Origin: Acidipila sp.
GTDB lineage: Bacteria > Acidobacteriota > Terriglobia > Acidiferrales > UBA7541
DNA: 32,707 nucleotides
Direction: 5' to 3'
Assembly: GCA_010365215.1 (NCBI GenBank)
Contig: JAAFGT010000044.1
Location: 1-32,707, forward strand
The number at the start of each line of letters is the position of its first letter. Within the stretch, counting starts at the first letter, position 1. The position numbers were made by a program, and so were the translations under genes. Positions 7,691-16,154 of this stretch are shown piece after piece. Below the pieces are notes generated by a model. It saw only the letters and a program-made list of their open reading frames with translations, ran no database searches and had not been told where the DNA came from.

Positions 7691-8604
7691 CAAGGCGTGT
7701 ACAGCGGCGGTTCCCCCGGTGGCCGCGTCTTCCAGCGCTTGTGCACCCATAACCACTGGTCCGGGTAGCGTCGCGCATAGTTTTCGACCACTTGGGTAAA
7801 GCGCGCCGTGTTTTCGCGCACGTCCGCTTCTTCATCCCCTGTGCGCACCAGCTGCAACGCCGGCTCGAAGTGCAGGCGGTATTTCCCAAGCGCCTCGTCC
7901 CAGAAAACATAGCCCGGCACAACCGCGCAGTCGGTTCGCAGCGCAATGCGCGCCAGCCCTGCCGAGGTGCACGCCGGAATACCGAAAAAATCCACGAACA
8001 CTCCTTCTTCCGGAAGCGTGTTCTGGTCCATCAGAATTCCCACCGTGCCGCCTTCGCGCAGCAGCCGCAGCATGGCACGCGCCGACTGGTTTTTGTCGAT
8101 GGGTTGATTTCCTGAGAGCATCCGGTAACCAAGCACCAGCGCGTCCACCCGGGGGTTCTCGATGGGACGCACCAGAAAGTGCAACGGATCGCCGTAGCGC
8201 GCCTGTACGAAAGGGGCCAGCTCCCACGCACTCATGTGGCCGGTGAGAAAGATCACGCCCTTGCCGCGCGCTTGCGCCGCTGCAAAATGCTCGTAGCCTT
8301 CGCGCGGCACCAGGTCTTCCATGCGTTGGCGCATGTAGCGCGGAAACTGCGACAGCTCGCCCAACATCCATCCCAGATGCCGCACCATGCAGCGCAGCGT
8401 CTCCACTCGCTTTTCTTCGGTCCACTCCGGAAATGCCAGCTGCAGATTCCTAAGTCCCGCGCGCGCCAGCTTGGGTCTGCTGGCATAGAGCAAGCGCGCG
8501 ATGCCCGCGGCCACGGCTCGCGCAGCTTTCCGCGGCAGCAGCCCGAGAGCGTGCAGCACGAACCACGCCCCGGCGTATTCGATCCATTGACGCACCGGCG
8601 CCAT
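7690..8604 (-). CDS. LpxL/HtrB-type lysophospholipid acyltransferase
   Basis: Member of the lipid A late acyltransferase family, which adds secondary acyl chains to lipid A precursors at the inner membrane. 304 residues, usual length. The family motif H-x4-E is at His123 and Glu128 (GHMSAWE); further family-like segments are PIENPRVDALV, MDQN and a conserved tail PDQWLWVHKRWKTRP. One hydrophobic segment near residues 8-38 fits a membrane anchor. The ATG at 8604 is preceded by AGGGA; the frame is open to 8763 but upstream codons look non-coding. It is followed by lpxD and diverges from a glycosyltransferase. Which acyl position it modifies cannot be told. Confidence 0.9.
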   Translation of the reverse strand: MAPVRQWIEYAGAWFVLHALGLLPRKAARAVAAGIARLLYASRPKLARAGLRNLQLAFPEWTEEKRVETLRCMVRHLGWMLGELSQFPRYMRQRMEDLVPREGYEHFAAAQARGKGVIFLTGHMSAWELAPFVQARYGDPLHFLVRPIENPRVDALVLGYRMLSGNQPIDKNQSARAMLRLLREGGTVGILMDQNTLPEEGVFVDFFGIPACTSAGLARIALRTDCAVVPGYVFWDEALGKYRLHFEPALQLVRTGDEEADVRENTARFTQVVENYARRYPDQWLWVHKRWKTRPPGEPPLYTP

Positions 8605-8729
8605 TATCCCTGAATTTACGCGGGACACGCCTGCTTGTCTGCGTCTGTCTTTCCTGACCGGCCCGCTCGCGCCGAATTCTGCCGGAGAGTAAAAATCAGC
8701 CGGGCTATGCACAGACGAATGTCCCTCCC

Positions 8730-10397
8730 GTGGTGATAGACTCAAGCGCTTTGCGCGAAGCAACTCGCTTGCGGATTTTTCTTTCAGCTGCCTTGCTTGC
8801 GGCGATTCTCTACATCTGCTGCTTTAGCGGGCTAAATGCACTTGGCCTGGTGGGGCCGGACGAGCCACGCTACGCGGCCATCGCCCGCGACATGGCCGCC
8901 AACGGCGACTGGGTCACGCCGCGCCTGTTCGGCCAGCCGTGGTTCGAAAAGCCGGCGCTTTACTACTGGAGCGCCGCGCTCGCCTATCGTGCCGGCTTTA
9001 CCGACGAAACAGCGGCGCGCCTGCCGGCCGCCTTGTTTGCCCTGTTCACCACCGTGGGCATAGCGTGGCTGGCCCGAAGATTCTATGGCCGCCTCGCCGC
9101 GCTGATGGTGCTGCTCATGCTGCCCACGTGCGTCGCGATGATCGGTTTTTCCCACGCCGCCACGACGGATATGCCGTTTGCGGCCTGCCTCGCACTCTCC
9201 ATGGTGGCCGCGGCGCAGATAGTGTTGCCGGTGGAGCGGGCAAGCCAAGCGCCGCCCGTGCGAGACCTGGCGGGCAAGCAAAGTGTGCCGAAATCTCTGC
9301 AGCAAACCGCATGGGCCTGCGCATGGGGATTCTTTCTGGGCTTGGCGACTCTCGCCAAAGGCCCGGCCGCAGTGGTGCTGGCCGCCGGGAGCGTGGCGCT
9401 CTGGGTTCTGACCACGCGACGCTGGCGTGACTCGTTGAGCCTTCTCCATCCTGCGGGCATCGTATGCTTCTGCGCCACCGCGCTCCCTTGGTACGTCCTT
9501 TGTGCCCTGAGAAATCCCGAATTTCTGCGTATTTTCTTGTTGGAGCACAACCTCCAGCGCTTCGCCACGAACCGCTATCAACACGCTCAACCTTTCTGGT
9601 TCTTCGCGCCCATACTGCTGCTTGCCGTATTCCCGTGGACCACTTTCCTGGTTGTCTGCGCTCGTGACGCCTTGCGGGCGAATCGTGAAAAACGTCTGGC
9701 CAGTTCGTCGTCGGTCTTCTTTGCATGTTGGGCGATATTCCCATTTCTGTTTTTCAGCGCGTCACAATCGAAGCTGCCCGGCTACATCCTCCCGGCAGTG
9801 CCGCCGCTCATCCTGCTGATCGCGCGCAGTGCCAGCCGCGCGTTAGACGAAAAAGGTGAAGCCTTGCGATGGTGTATGGCGGCTGTAGGAGAAAGCTTTA
9901 CTCTGTTCGCCATCGCCGCAGGCGTTTGGATTGCCCGTCCGGAGGAAAGCGGTGGCTTGGGAGAGGGTAACTATGCCGGGCTGATGGCCGCAGCCGGGTT
10001 GGCGCTGATAGCGCTGCTGATCACCGTACTGGCGCTGCGCCGGAAACAGGTTACCGCCGTCGTGACCGCCGCTCTATTCGTAGCGTTCCTAGTCGCGATG
10101 GCCACCGCCCTGGTTGTTCCGCGCCTCAACGCGCGCATTTCCCCGCGTGCCACCGCGCGCGCCGTGGTTCGTGATTGCGGAAGGGAGGCTGCTCTGGCCA
10201 CCTACGATCTGCCCCGCGCTTGGAGATACGGACTTGATTTTTATGTGCGGCGGGAAGTTGCCGAGTGGACGCCCGTGGGCCGCTACGCCTGCATCGTAGC
10301 GAACAGCGCAGGAACTGTAGAACTCAAACGCCTGGGCGTTAATCCCCTGGCGGAAACTCGCATTTCGCCGGAAGCCACGATCCTGCGCCTTGAATAA
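8730..10397 (+). CDS. ArnT-like GT39/GT83-family membrane glycosyltransferase
   Basis: Polytopic GT-C glycosyltransferase of 555 residues that would move a sugar from a polyprenyl-phosphate donor to a periplasmic acceptor such as lipid A or protein. The first transmembrane helix (about 15-35) is followed by the periplasmic GPDEPRYA loop with the catalytic Asp-Glu at 44-45, then WFEKPALYYW, ATTDMPF and, midway, SQSKLPGYILP, all typical of the ArnT group. About 11 hydrophobic segments are visible. The start is uncertain: tandem GTG codons at 8730 and 8733, or TTG at 8751, with no clear Shine-Dalgarno. It diverges from the LpxL-type gene, supporting an envelope role. Donor and acceptor are unknown. 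Confidence 0.88.
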   Translation: MVIDSSALREATRLRIFLSAALLAAILYICCFSGLNALGLVGPDEPRYAAIARDMAANGDWVTPRLFGQPWFEKPALYYWSAALAYRAGFTDETAARLPAALFALFTTVGIAWLARRFYGRLAALMVLLMLPTCVAMIGFSHAATTDMPFAACLALSMVAAAQIVLPVERASQAPPVRDLAGKQSVPKSLQQTAWACAWGFFLGLATLAKGPAAVVLAAGSVALWVLTTRRWRDSLSLLHPAGIVCFCATALPWYVLCALRNPEFLRIFLLEHNLQRFATNRYQHAQPFWFFAPILLLAVFPWTTFLVVCARDALRANREKRLASSSSVFFACWAIFPFLFFSASQSKLPGYILPAVPPLILLIARSASRALDEKGEALRWCMAAVGESFTLFAIAAGVWIARPEESGGLGEGNYAGLMAAAGLALIALLITVLALRRKQVTAVVTAALFVAFLVAMATALVVPRLNARISPRATARAVVRDCGREAALATYDLPRAWRYGLDFYVRREVAEWTPVGRYACIVANSAGTVELKRLGVNPLAETRISPEATILRLE

Positions 10398-10424
10398 TCT
10401 GACCAGGCCGGCCGCTGTGGCGGG

Positions 10425-11363
10425 TTATTGGCGCCCTTTGGTCAACGGCGGGAGATTGCGAAGGAAAAATGTAACCACGTAATTTTCATAAGCACGCTTT
10501 TCTTCATTGGACATGGCCAGGTAGCTGGCCTTGGGCATCACCCACTGCTCGCGCGGAGCCGGCGCCGCATTAAAAAGCTGCAGCGTAGCTTCCGCCAGCG
10601 CGGGATTCTCCCGCAGCGCGATAAAGAGTTTGGGTACCATGGCCAGCGAAGAGAGCCGCGAGGACAGCGTCCCACCGCCGCGATAGGGCAGCTGTTCCAT
10701 CTGAAAAAAGAATCGCAGCAGCGGGTAGATAATAGGCATCGATCCCGCGCCGGAATGTTCCACCTCGGTACGCAGGAACACCATGGGCTCGTCGTACACC
10801 GACTCGACGGCGATGGCGCGCACACGCCGGTCAGCTTCCGCCGCAGCCAGCGCCGCATAACCGCCCACGTTGGCGCCCCACAAACCGATGCGGTTGCCGT
10901 CCACGTCCTTGCGCTGGCCCATCGCGGCGATCGCCGCCAGCACTTCACGAGTCTCGCGAGGTCCCAGAGTGGTCGACCCGGACGATTTGCCGTGCCCGCC
11001 GAAATCGAAGACGAATACGTTGAACTGATTTTCCTGCAGCGGCGTCGCCAGGGTTAGCACGTCGCCGCGCTGCGACTTATACCCGTGGCAAAGAATAATC
11101 ACCGGCGCGCCGCGCAGCCCGGGGAAAAACCATCCCTCGCGCTCTCCCACACCGGGCACCGTGAATTGCACGACGGTCGGGCGTCCCAGCAGGCTGTCAG
11201 GAGTGAGGTCCGTGGTGGTGCTGGTGGGAGCCAGGATGCGGTATAGCAGCACGCCGGCGGTCCCGCCGGCTACCAGCAGAATAAATATGAGCAGCAGCGA
11301 TCCCAGAATCAGGAACTTCGAAAGCCGCGTGCTTGGATAGCGCAGTTCGTCGAGTAGGCTCAT
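10425..11363 (-). CDS. Membrane-anchored alpha/beta-hydrolase-fold protein lacking the catalytic triad
   Basis: 312 residues: short cytoplasmic N-terminus, one transmembrane helix (about 16-43), then an alpha/beta-hydrolase domain. The oxyanion-type CHGY motif (92-95) and FDFGGHGKS strand-turn are typical. At the nucleophile elbow, where the family has G-x-S-x-G, the sequence reads GLWGANVGG, with Asn165 in place of Ser (codon AAC). The usual catalytic Asp loop and C-terminal PGxGH are also missing: the tail reads VMPKASYLAMSNEEK without His. It is therefore probably a non-catalytic scaffold or binding protein rather than an esterase. The frame is intact, so it is not a decayed gene. It is convergent with the glycosyltransferase, with 27 bp between stops. 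Confidence 0.85.
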   Translation of the reverse strand: MSLLDELRYPSTRLSKFLILGSLLLIFILLVAGGTAGVLLYRILAPTSTTTDLTPDSLLGRPTVVQFTVPGVGEREGWFFPGLRGAPVIILCHGYKSQRGDVLTLATPLQENQFNVFVFDFGGHGKSSGSTTLGPRETREVLAAIAAMGQRKDVDGNRIGLWGANVGGYAALAAAEADRRVRAIAVESVYDEPMVFLRTEVEHSGAGSMPIIYPLLRFFFQMEQLPYRGGGTLSSRLSSLAMVPKLFIALRENPALAEATLQLFNAAPAPREQWVMPKASYLAMSNEEKRAYENYVVTFFLRNLPPLTKGRQ

Positions 11364-11480
11364 GAATTCAGGCTGGCACCTGCACGGCTGGAACCGATAT
11401 CCAAACCCAGTTTGGGCTTAAGCTGGCGAATCTTAGCACATCACCTCATACCTCGTTCAGCAAGGCTACTGCTTAGGCGC

Positions 11481-11509
11481 TGGAGACGGCAACAGGTACT
11501 CGTTATAAT
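11481..11509 (+). promoter_or_regulatory. Predicted sigma70-type promoter with perfect -10 box
   Basis: TATAAT at 11504-11509, with TGGAGA (11481-11486, 4 of 6 to consensus) 17 bp upstream. Transcription would start about position 11516, on the GTG codon of the GNAT gene, suggesting a leaderless or very short-leader mRNA. Confidence 0.5.
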
Positions 11510-11515
11510 GCCAGC

Positions 11516-12469
11516 GTGCCTTCTCTGGCGATGCAGATTGTGGACTTGCGTCAAACTTCTCCCCGGCAGCTCGAGCCGCTGCTGGAAGAAGAAGCGCGCC
11601 AGTGGCTCGAAGAGCTGCATTGGGACTACCGGCCGTCGCTCGGGCTGATCCGCCGTTTCCTGGACACGCGCTCGCTCGCGGGACGCGCCGCGATCGAGAA
11701 CGGTCGCGCCGCCGGTTACGGCTTTTACGTTCTGGAAGAGGACAAAGCGCTGCTCGGCGGACTCTTCGTGGCCAGGCCATACCTCAACACCGAGCTGGCC
11801 TCCGATCTCCTCGGCTCTATTCTGTCCAGCCTTGAGGCTCAACCGAACATCGAGCGCATCGAAGCCCAACTGATGCCCTTCGGCCACGCGCTCGACCCCG
11901 TCCTCATCGAGCATCGCTTCCGGCTCTACACCAGGCAATTCATGCTCCTGCCTCTGGCGGAAGCCCGGCTCAAGGACTCTATCGGCTCTAAAGAGGCCAC
12001 GCCGCAGTTGGTGCCCTGGAACGACCGTTATTTTGAGCCCTGCGCCCGGCTGATCCGCGCCGCCTATTCCGAGCACGTGGATGGGGAAATCAACGAGCAG
12101 TACCGCACCGAACAGGGAGCGGTGAAATTCCTGCGCAACATCGTCATCTTACCGGGTTGCGGGCAGTTCCTGCCCGAGGCTTCGTTCGTCGTGCATGGCA
12201 CAACACACAACGGACTGGTTGGCGCGGTGCTGACTTCGGCCGTGGCCCCCGGCGTCGGACATACCACCCAGATCTGCGTGCTGCCCGGCGAGCAGAATCG
12301 CGGGCTGGGCCGCATGCTCCTCGAAGCGTCTATCGCCGCGCTGCGTCAACGGCGTTTCCACTCGCTTTCGCTGACCGTCACTTCCGCCAACACCCGCGCC
12401 GTGCAGTTATACGAGCGCGCCGGATTCCATACGCTGCGCACTTTCGCCGCTGCCGTGTGGCGGCAATAG
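11516..12469 (+). CDS. GNAT-family N-acetyltransferase
   Basis: 317 residues with two GNAT-like halves. The C-terminal half is clear: acetyl-CoA-binding QNRGLGR at about 260-266 and the SANTRAVQLYERAGF segment at about 290-304. The N-terminal half (about 20-150) has GNAT-like secondary structure and a GYGFYVLEE strand but no pyrophosphate-binding loop, so it may be a degenerate domain. The acceptor is unknown. The start is GTG at 11516, or ATG at 11531 (MQIVDLRQ). Neither has a Shine-Dalgarno; the TATAAT box only a few bases upstream limits the leader. The gene ends 47 bp from the convergent nrdR. Confidence 0.85.
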   Translation: MPSLAMQIVDLRQTSPRQLEPLLEEEARQWLEELHWDYRPSLGLIRRFLDTRSLAGRAAIENGRAAGYGFYVLEEDKALLGGLFVARPYLNTELASDLLGSILSSLEAQPNIERIEAQLMPFGHALDPVLIEHRFRLYTRQFMLLPLAEARLKDSIGSKEATPQLVPWNDRYFEPCARLIRAAYSEHVDGEINEQYRTEQGAVKFLRNIVILPGCGQFLPEASFVVHGTTHNGLVGAVLTSAVAPGVGHTTQICVLPGEQNRGLGRMLLEASIAALRQRRFHSLSLTVTSANTRAVQLYERAGFHTLRTFAAAVWRQ

Positions 12470-12516
12470 GCCCGGGATCGCGATAAATGAAGTTGTGAAA
12501 GAATGACGTCGCCGGC

Positions 12517-12981
12517 TTATTTGTGCGTGCGTTCGCTGAGCAGGCCCTTGAGCTCGTTGAGGAATTCCTTTACGTCCTTGAAGTCCATATACACCGATGC
12601 GAAGCGCACGTAGGCCACCTTGTCGAGCTTGCGCAGGCGGCTCATCAGCATTTCGCCCAGTTCCACGGTCGTGCGTTCACGGTCCGTGGAGTCGCACACG
12701 AATTTTTCCGCCTCGTCCACCAGCGCTTCAATCTTGGGAATCGATACCGGACGCTTCTCGCACGCCTTCAACATTCCCTGAAGAATCTTCTGCCGGTCGA
12801 AGCGTTCGCGCCTCCCGTCTTTCTTGATCACCATGTAGGGAATTTCGTCGATGCGCTCGTAGGTAGTGAAACGCCGGCCACACTTCAGGCATTCCCGCCG
12901 CCTGCGGATCAGGTCGCCAGCGCGCCCCTCGCGCGAATCCACCACCTTGTCTTCTTTATAGGCGCAAAAAGGACACTTCAA
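12517..12981 (-). CDS. nrdR: Transcriptional repressor NrdR
   Basis: Nucleotide-sensing repressor of ribonucleotide reductase genes. 154 residues, standard length. The N-terminal zinc ribbon has Cys3, Cys6, Cys31 and Cys34 (CPFC and CLKC), followed by GRRFTTYER and an ATP-cone domain (about 49-139; [16 protein letters not shown]). The start is TTG at 12981: it gives the invariant MKCPFC N-terminus, GGGGAG lies upstream, and the TTG overlaps the TGA of the preceding membrane-protein gene, so translation is probably coupled. No ribonucleotide reductase gene is in the window. Confidence 0.96.
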   Translation of the reverse strand: MKCPFCAYKEDKVVDSREGRAGDLIRRRRECLKCGRRFTTYERIDEIPYMVIKKDGRRERFDRQKILQGMLKACEKRPVSIPKIEALVDEAEKFVCDSTDRERTTVELGEMLMSRLRKLDKVAYVRFASVYMDFKDVKEFLNELKGLLSERTHK

Positions 12982-14093
12982 TTCGCCGCTCCCCGGGTGC
13001 TGTCTTTTTCAATGCCCGCGTGCCCGCCGGCCTCTTCCGCGGCGCGTTCCTTGCCGGCGATGCGGCGCAACTCGCCGAACGACATGCCTTCATGGATCAG
13101 CAATGGAATCCCCGCCAACGAGCAGCTCGTGAACGTCACCAGCCAAAGCATCAGCGCCGCGGCCAGCGCCGGCTCACTATCTACTCCCAGAAGCTGGTGG
13201 AAGGCAAGATAGCAGGCGGCCTGCGATCCTCCCCCGATTCCGGGAACCTGGATCGTGGATCCCAGCATGGTACAGGCCAGAACCAGCACCGCCGCTCGCA
13301 AATCCAGCGCCGCGAGTTGACCGCCGAAGCTGGCCGGCACCCAGTGGTAAATCAGCAGGATCAACATCCAGTGGACGGCGCTCACGCCTGCCGCCACGCC
13401 AAGATCGCCCATCGTGCGCACAGCCTGCAAGCCCTCGAGGAATCCCCCGAACAGCCCGGCGACGCGCGCCCGCCAGCCGGTCCGCAATTTCCAGCCTTCC
13501 AGGGCCCGCTTGACCACGCCGCCTTCAGTGGCGCGTAAATAAAATAAAAATCCCACCGCCACCAGGAGCCCCACCAGCAGCACCGCGCCACCTTTTTGCA
13601 ACAAGGATAAAAACGTTCCGCCTCCGCTGCCGTGCTCGGCCAGCAAGGCAGGAAGAAAAACCAGGCTCAGGCTGGCAAAAACGACGGTAGCCAGAATATC
13701 GAACACGCGCTCGATCACGTAGATGCCGAACATGCTGGAGACCGGCAGGTTCTCGCGGCGCGCGATCAGCAGGGGCCGCACCGGTTCGCCCGCCCGCCCC
13801 AGGAGAAAAATTGCCGCGAAGCCCATCAAGGTGGCTTCATACACACGGCGCAGGTTCATGGACCCCAGGTAACGCGAAAAGCGTACCCAGCGCACGGCTC
13901 GAAGGAAATAGCAGAAATAGATCGCCGCCACGGAAATAACCAGCAGGCTCAACCGCGCATGGCGCACCGCCGAGCTGAACCGCTCCCAGCTGAAAAACTT
14001 CCCTCCCACTCCGGAACGGAAGTGATAAAGCAGGAAGCCCACCACGGCCACGGCGACCAACAGGAAGATAGTCTTGCGAAGAGAAGCGCGCAT
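12978..14093 (-). CDS. Lysylphosphatidylglycerol synthase/flippase-like integral membrane protein (UPF0104 type)
   Basis: 371 residues with roughly eight hydrophobic segments, beginning with one at about 8-24. Family-like segments are RAVRWVRF near the first third, [35 protein letters not shown], and [16 protein letters not shown] in the second half. Proteins of this family flip or bind lipids; the soluble aminoacyl-transfer domain of MprF is absent here, so lipid transport is the likelier role. The ATG at 14093 has GAGG just upstream. The frame is open to 14525 but runs over the divergent sigma gene and is not coding there. Its TGA overlaps the nrdR start. Confidence 0.85.
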   Translation of the reverse strand: MRASLRKTIFLLVAVAVVGFLLYHFRSGVGGKFFSWERFSSAVRHARLSLLVISVAAIYFCYFLRAVRWVRFSRYLGSMNLRRVYEATLMGFAAIFLLGRAGEPVRPLLIARRENLPVSSMFGIYVIERVFDILATVVFASLSLVFLPALLAEHGSGGGTFLSLLQKGGAVLLVGLLVAVGFLFYLRATEGGVVKRALEGWKLRTGWRARVAGLFGGFLEGLQAVRTMGDLGVAAGVSAVHWMLILLIYHWVPASFGGQLAALDLRAAVLVLACTMLGSTIQVPGIGGGSQAACYLAFHQLLGVDSEPALAAALMLWLVTFTSCSLAGIPLLIHEGMSFGELRRIAGKERAAEEAGGHAGIEKDSTRGAAN

Positions 14094-14196
14094 CCGCCTC
14101 GCACCGTAGCAATATACTTCGGGGGTGTCAAGAAACCGACGTTCGCGAGGCTTGCCGCAAGTGCTGTAGACGGATAAGATGCGGCCACGAGTTGGG

Positions 14197-14226
14197 GGAA
14201 CTTTTCCGGCCGCAATTGCGTTTCTA
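14197..14226 (+). promoter_or_regulatory. Predicted ECF-sigma promoter of the sigma operon
   Basis: GGAAC at 14197-14201, 17 bp, then CGTTTC at 14219-14224 followed by TA. The -35 (GGGAACTTTT) matches ten bases of the sites at 27845 and is shared in part with 22066. Its TCTAT lies two bases further from the -35 than in those sites, so the -10 register is less certain. Suggests autoregulation. Confidence 0.5.
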
Positions 14227-14273
14227 TAGGTGGAGGCCGGAGAAGAGCAGCCGAAAACGGGGACGATGCTGAG

Positions 14274-14849
14274 TTGGAGCTGGATGCTCAACTGGTCGAG
14301 CAGTGCCTGCGTGGGGAGAGCCAGGCTTGGGAAGAACTCGTGCGGCGTCACACGCGCCGTGTGTTCAACCTTTCCTATCGCTTTACCAGCAATCGCCAGG
14401 AAGCCGAAGACCTTTCTCAGGACGTTTTTATGAGGGTATACCGCACACTCGGCAGCTATCGCGCCACCAGCGGCCAGTTCACCACCTGGCTGACCAGCGT
14501 GACGCGCAACCTGCTGATTGACCATTACCGGCGCACCCGTAAAGACCGGCTGACCTCGTCACTGGACGACGAAAACACCAACATGCAAGTCGAGCAAAAA
14601 GAATCGAATGCCCGCCGCCCCGACGACCTGGCGCTGGCCAGCGAGCTCAGCTCGCAGGTACAGGGCGCGCTGCAGAAGCTTTCGCCGGAGCTGCGCGAAG
14701 CCGTGATCCTGCGCGATTTGCAGGGGCTGGACTACGCGGAAATCCAGCAGGTGTTATCCGTGCCGGAAGGCACGGTGAAGTCGCGCATCAATCGCGGGCG
14801 CATCGAGCTGGCACGCCTGCTGGAACAGATCGGAGTACGACCGGAGTAA
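14274..14849 (+). CDS. ECF-type RNA polymerase sigma factor (RpoE-like)
   Basis: 191 residues with the two essential sigma domains. Region 2 (about 8-80) contains FNLSYRFTSNRQEAEDLSQDVFMRVYR and region 4 (about 125-185) contains LSPELREAVILRDLQGLDYAEIQQVLSVPEGTVKSRINRGR, the helix-turn-helix that reads the -35 element. Region 4 ends near the C-terminus, as expected for a short ECF factor. I use TTG at 14274, which gives MELDAQLVEQCL; no ATG or GTG lies in frame close by. The next gene, 3 bp downstream, is a zinc-finger anti-sigma factor, so activity is probably held by that partner. A GGAAC-type promoter upstream suggests it transcribes its own operon. Confidence 0.93.
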   Translation: MELDAQLVEQCLRGESQAWEELVRRHTRRVFNLSYRFTSNRQEAEDLSQDVFMRVYRTLGSYRATSGQFTTWLTSVTRNLLIDHYRRTRKDRLTSSLDDENTNMQVEQKESNARRPDDLALASELSSQVQGALQKLSPELREAVILRDLQGLDYAEIQQVLSVPEGTVKSRINRGRIELARLLEQIGVRPE

Positions 14850-14852
14850 GTT

Positions 14853-15560
14853 ATGTCCTGGAACTGCGTAAATAACGAGGAACGCCTCAGCGATTATCTC
14901 GACGGCTTGCTGGCCGCCGATGAGCGCCTGGCTTTTGAAACTCATGCGCAGAGCTGCGCCCATTGCAGCGCGCTGCTGGCCGGCGTTCGCGGCCTGGTGG
15001 CCGGGATGCATCGTCTGGAAATGGCCGAGCCGCCGCAGGGCCTCATCTATCGCATTCTTTCGGAAACCACGGGGAAAGAAGCCGCGGCGGGCCGCAAGTC
15101 TGGCTTGGCCTGGTTGCCGGCATTTTTCCAGCCAAAACTGGCGCTGGGTGCGCTGACCGTTTTCGCTACGTTTGGTATCGTGCTGCAAGCCACCGGAGTA
15201 GATGTGCGAAGAATATCCAAGGCGGATCTCAACCCCATCAGTGTGTTTCGCGCCACCAATCGCCAGGCCCACCTCACCTACGCGCGCGGTGTGAAGTTCG
15301 TCAACGATCTGCGCGTGGTGTATGAGATTCAGTCGCGCCTGCAGACCTCATCGCCCGCCACGTCGCCGGCGGTTTCGCCGCGGCGTGACCAGTCGCAGCG
15401 GCCCGCGCCGCCCGAAGGCGACCGCCAGCTCAAGAATCAATTTGACCAGTTTGACCAGAAAGACCAGTTCGACCAGCACGACCGGTCCGGCGCCGCCGCG
15501 TTGACCGCAGCGCTGCTCTGTTCGTTGCCCGCCAGCACCGACCGAGGAGCCACTCGATGA
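14853..15560 (+). CDS. Zinc-finger (zf-HC2) membrane anti-sigma factor
   Basis: 235 residues. The N-terminal anti-sigma zinc finger has His31, Cys35 and Cys38 (H-x3-C-x2-C), the ZAS signature. One transmembrane helix lies at about 96-115, with about 120 residues outside. It should sequester the sigma factor coded 3 bp upstream and release it on an envelope or redox signal. The extracytoplasmic part contains VKFVNDLRVVYEIQSRL, then a Pro/Ser-rich linker and a low-complexity stretch FDQFDQKDQFDQHD coded by 9-bp repeats (15441-15485). Its stop overlaps the next start as ATGA. Confidence 0.88.
   Translation: MSWNCVNNEERLSDYLDGLLAADERLAFETHAQSCAHCSALLAGVRGLVAGMHRLEMAEPPQGLIYRILSETTGKEAAAGRKSGLAWLPAFFQPKLALGALTVFATFGIVLQATGVDVRRISKADLNPISVFRATNRQAHLTYARGVKFVNDLRVVYEIQSRLQTSSPATSPAVSPRRDQSQRPAPPEGDRQLKNQFDQFDQKDQFDQHDRSGAAALTAALLCSLPASTDRGATR
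15441..15485 (+). repeat. Five imperfect 9-bp tandem repeats inside the anti-sigma gene
   Basis: Units TTTGACCAG, TTTGACCAG, AAAGACCAG, TTCGACCAG and CACGACCGG. They code for FDQ-type triplets in the extracytoplasmic tail. Length is a multiple of three, so copy-number change would keep the frame. Confidence 0.85.
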
Positions 15561-16141
15561 GTTCCCCTGTCACACCGGTATTCGAGACCAAAGGCTATTG
15601 CCGCCACTGCGGCAAGCCGCTCACCCAGGCCACCGCGCACGAGCTGAACGGTGTCTTCTACTGCGGAGACTGTCTCACCTCCTTCGTGCAGCAAGGGCAA
15701 TCGCCGGCGCACCCCGGCAAGGCGGCGCTCGCGGGACTCATTGGAATAATCCCCGGGCTCGGCGCCGTCTACAACGGCGAATTCCTGAAGGGCGCGATGC
15801 ATGTGGTCATCTTCGGCTTGATCATCAGCGTTATTTCCTCCGGCCACGCCCTGGGCTTATTCGTGCCCATGCTCATCGCCTGGATTTTCTACATGCCGTT
15901 CGAGGCCTACCAGACGGCCAAGGCCCGGCTGGAAGGCCGCAAGGCCACCGGCGTCATCGACTTTGGCAGCGGCCGCCAACAGACCGCACCGCTCTTCCTG
16001 ATCGGCATGGGCGTGATCTTCCTGCTCATCCAGTTCGATCTGATCGATATGGACCGCATCGTCAATCTGTGGCCGCTGGGTATGATCGCTCTCGGCGTGT
16101 GGATGTTGATAAAGCGAAAAGACTCGTCTTCGAATCCTTAG
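15557..16141 (+). CDS. Zinc-ribbon membrane protein
   Basis: 194 residues. An N-terminal zinc ribbon or B-box-like finger has Cys15, Cys18, Cys36 and Cys39 (CRHC and CGDC). It is followed by GLIGIIPGLGAVYNGEF, a TM2-like amphipathic turn, and two hydrophobic helices (about 80-115). A second pair of hydrophobic segments (about 145-185, ending in NLWPLGMIALGVWMLIKR) resembles the DUF5668/LiaI-type membrane unit seen in the next two genes. Start ATG overlaps the anti-sigma stop. Function unknown; the context suggests a membrane-stress role. The stop codon overlaps the GGAGG of the next gene. Confidence 0.85.
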   Translation: MSSPVTPVFETKGYCRHCGKPLTQATAHELNGVFYCGDCLTSFVQQGQSPAHPGKAALAGLIGIIPGLGAVYNGEFLKGAMHVVIFGLIISVISSGHALGLFVPMLIAWIFYMPFEAYQTAKARLEGRKATGVIDFGSGRQQTAPLFLIGMGVIFLLIQFDLIDMDRIVNLWPLGMIALGVWMLIKRKDSSSNP

Positions 16142-16154
16142 GAGGCGTCATCGG

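Noticed and set aside
11300-11340. GGAACTT in the hydrolase gene as a fourth ECF promoter
   Set aside because: No CATCTA-like -10 follows after 17 bp and it lies inside a coding region.
12978-14525. A longer membrane protein starting at 14525
   Set aside because: The extra 144 codons lie opposite the sigma gene and its promoter; the start at 14093 has a Shine-Dalgarno and a normal family length.
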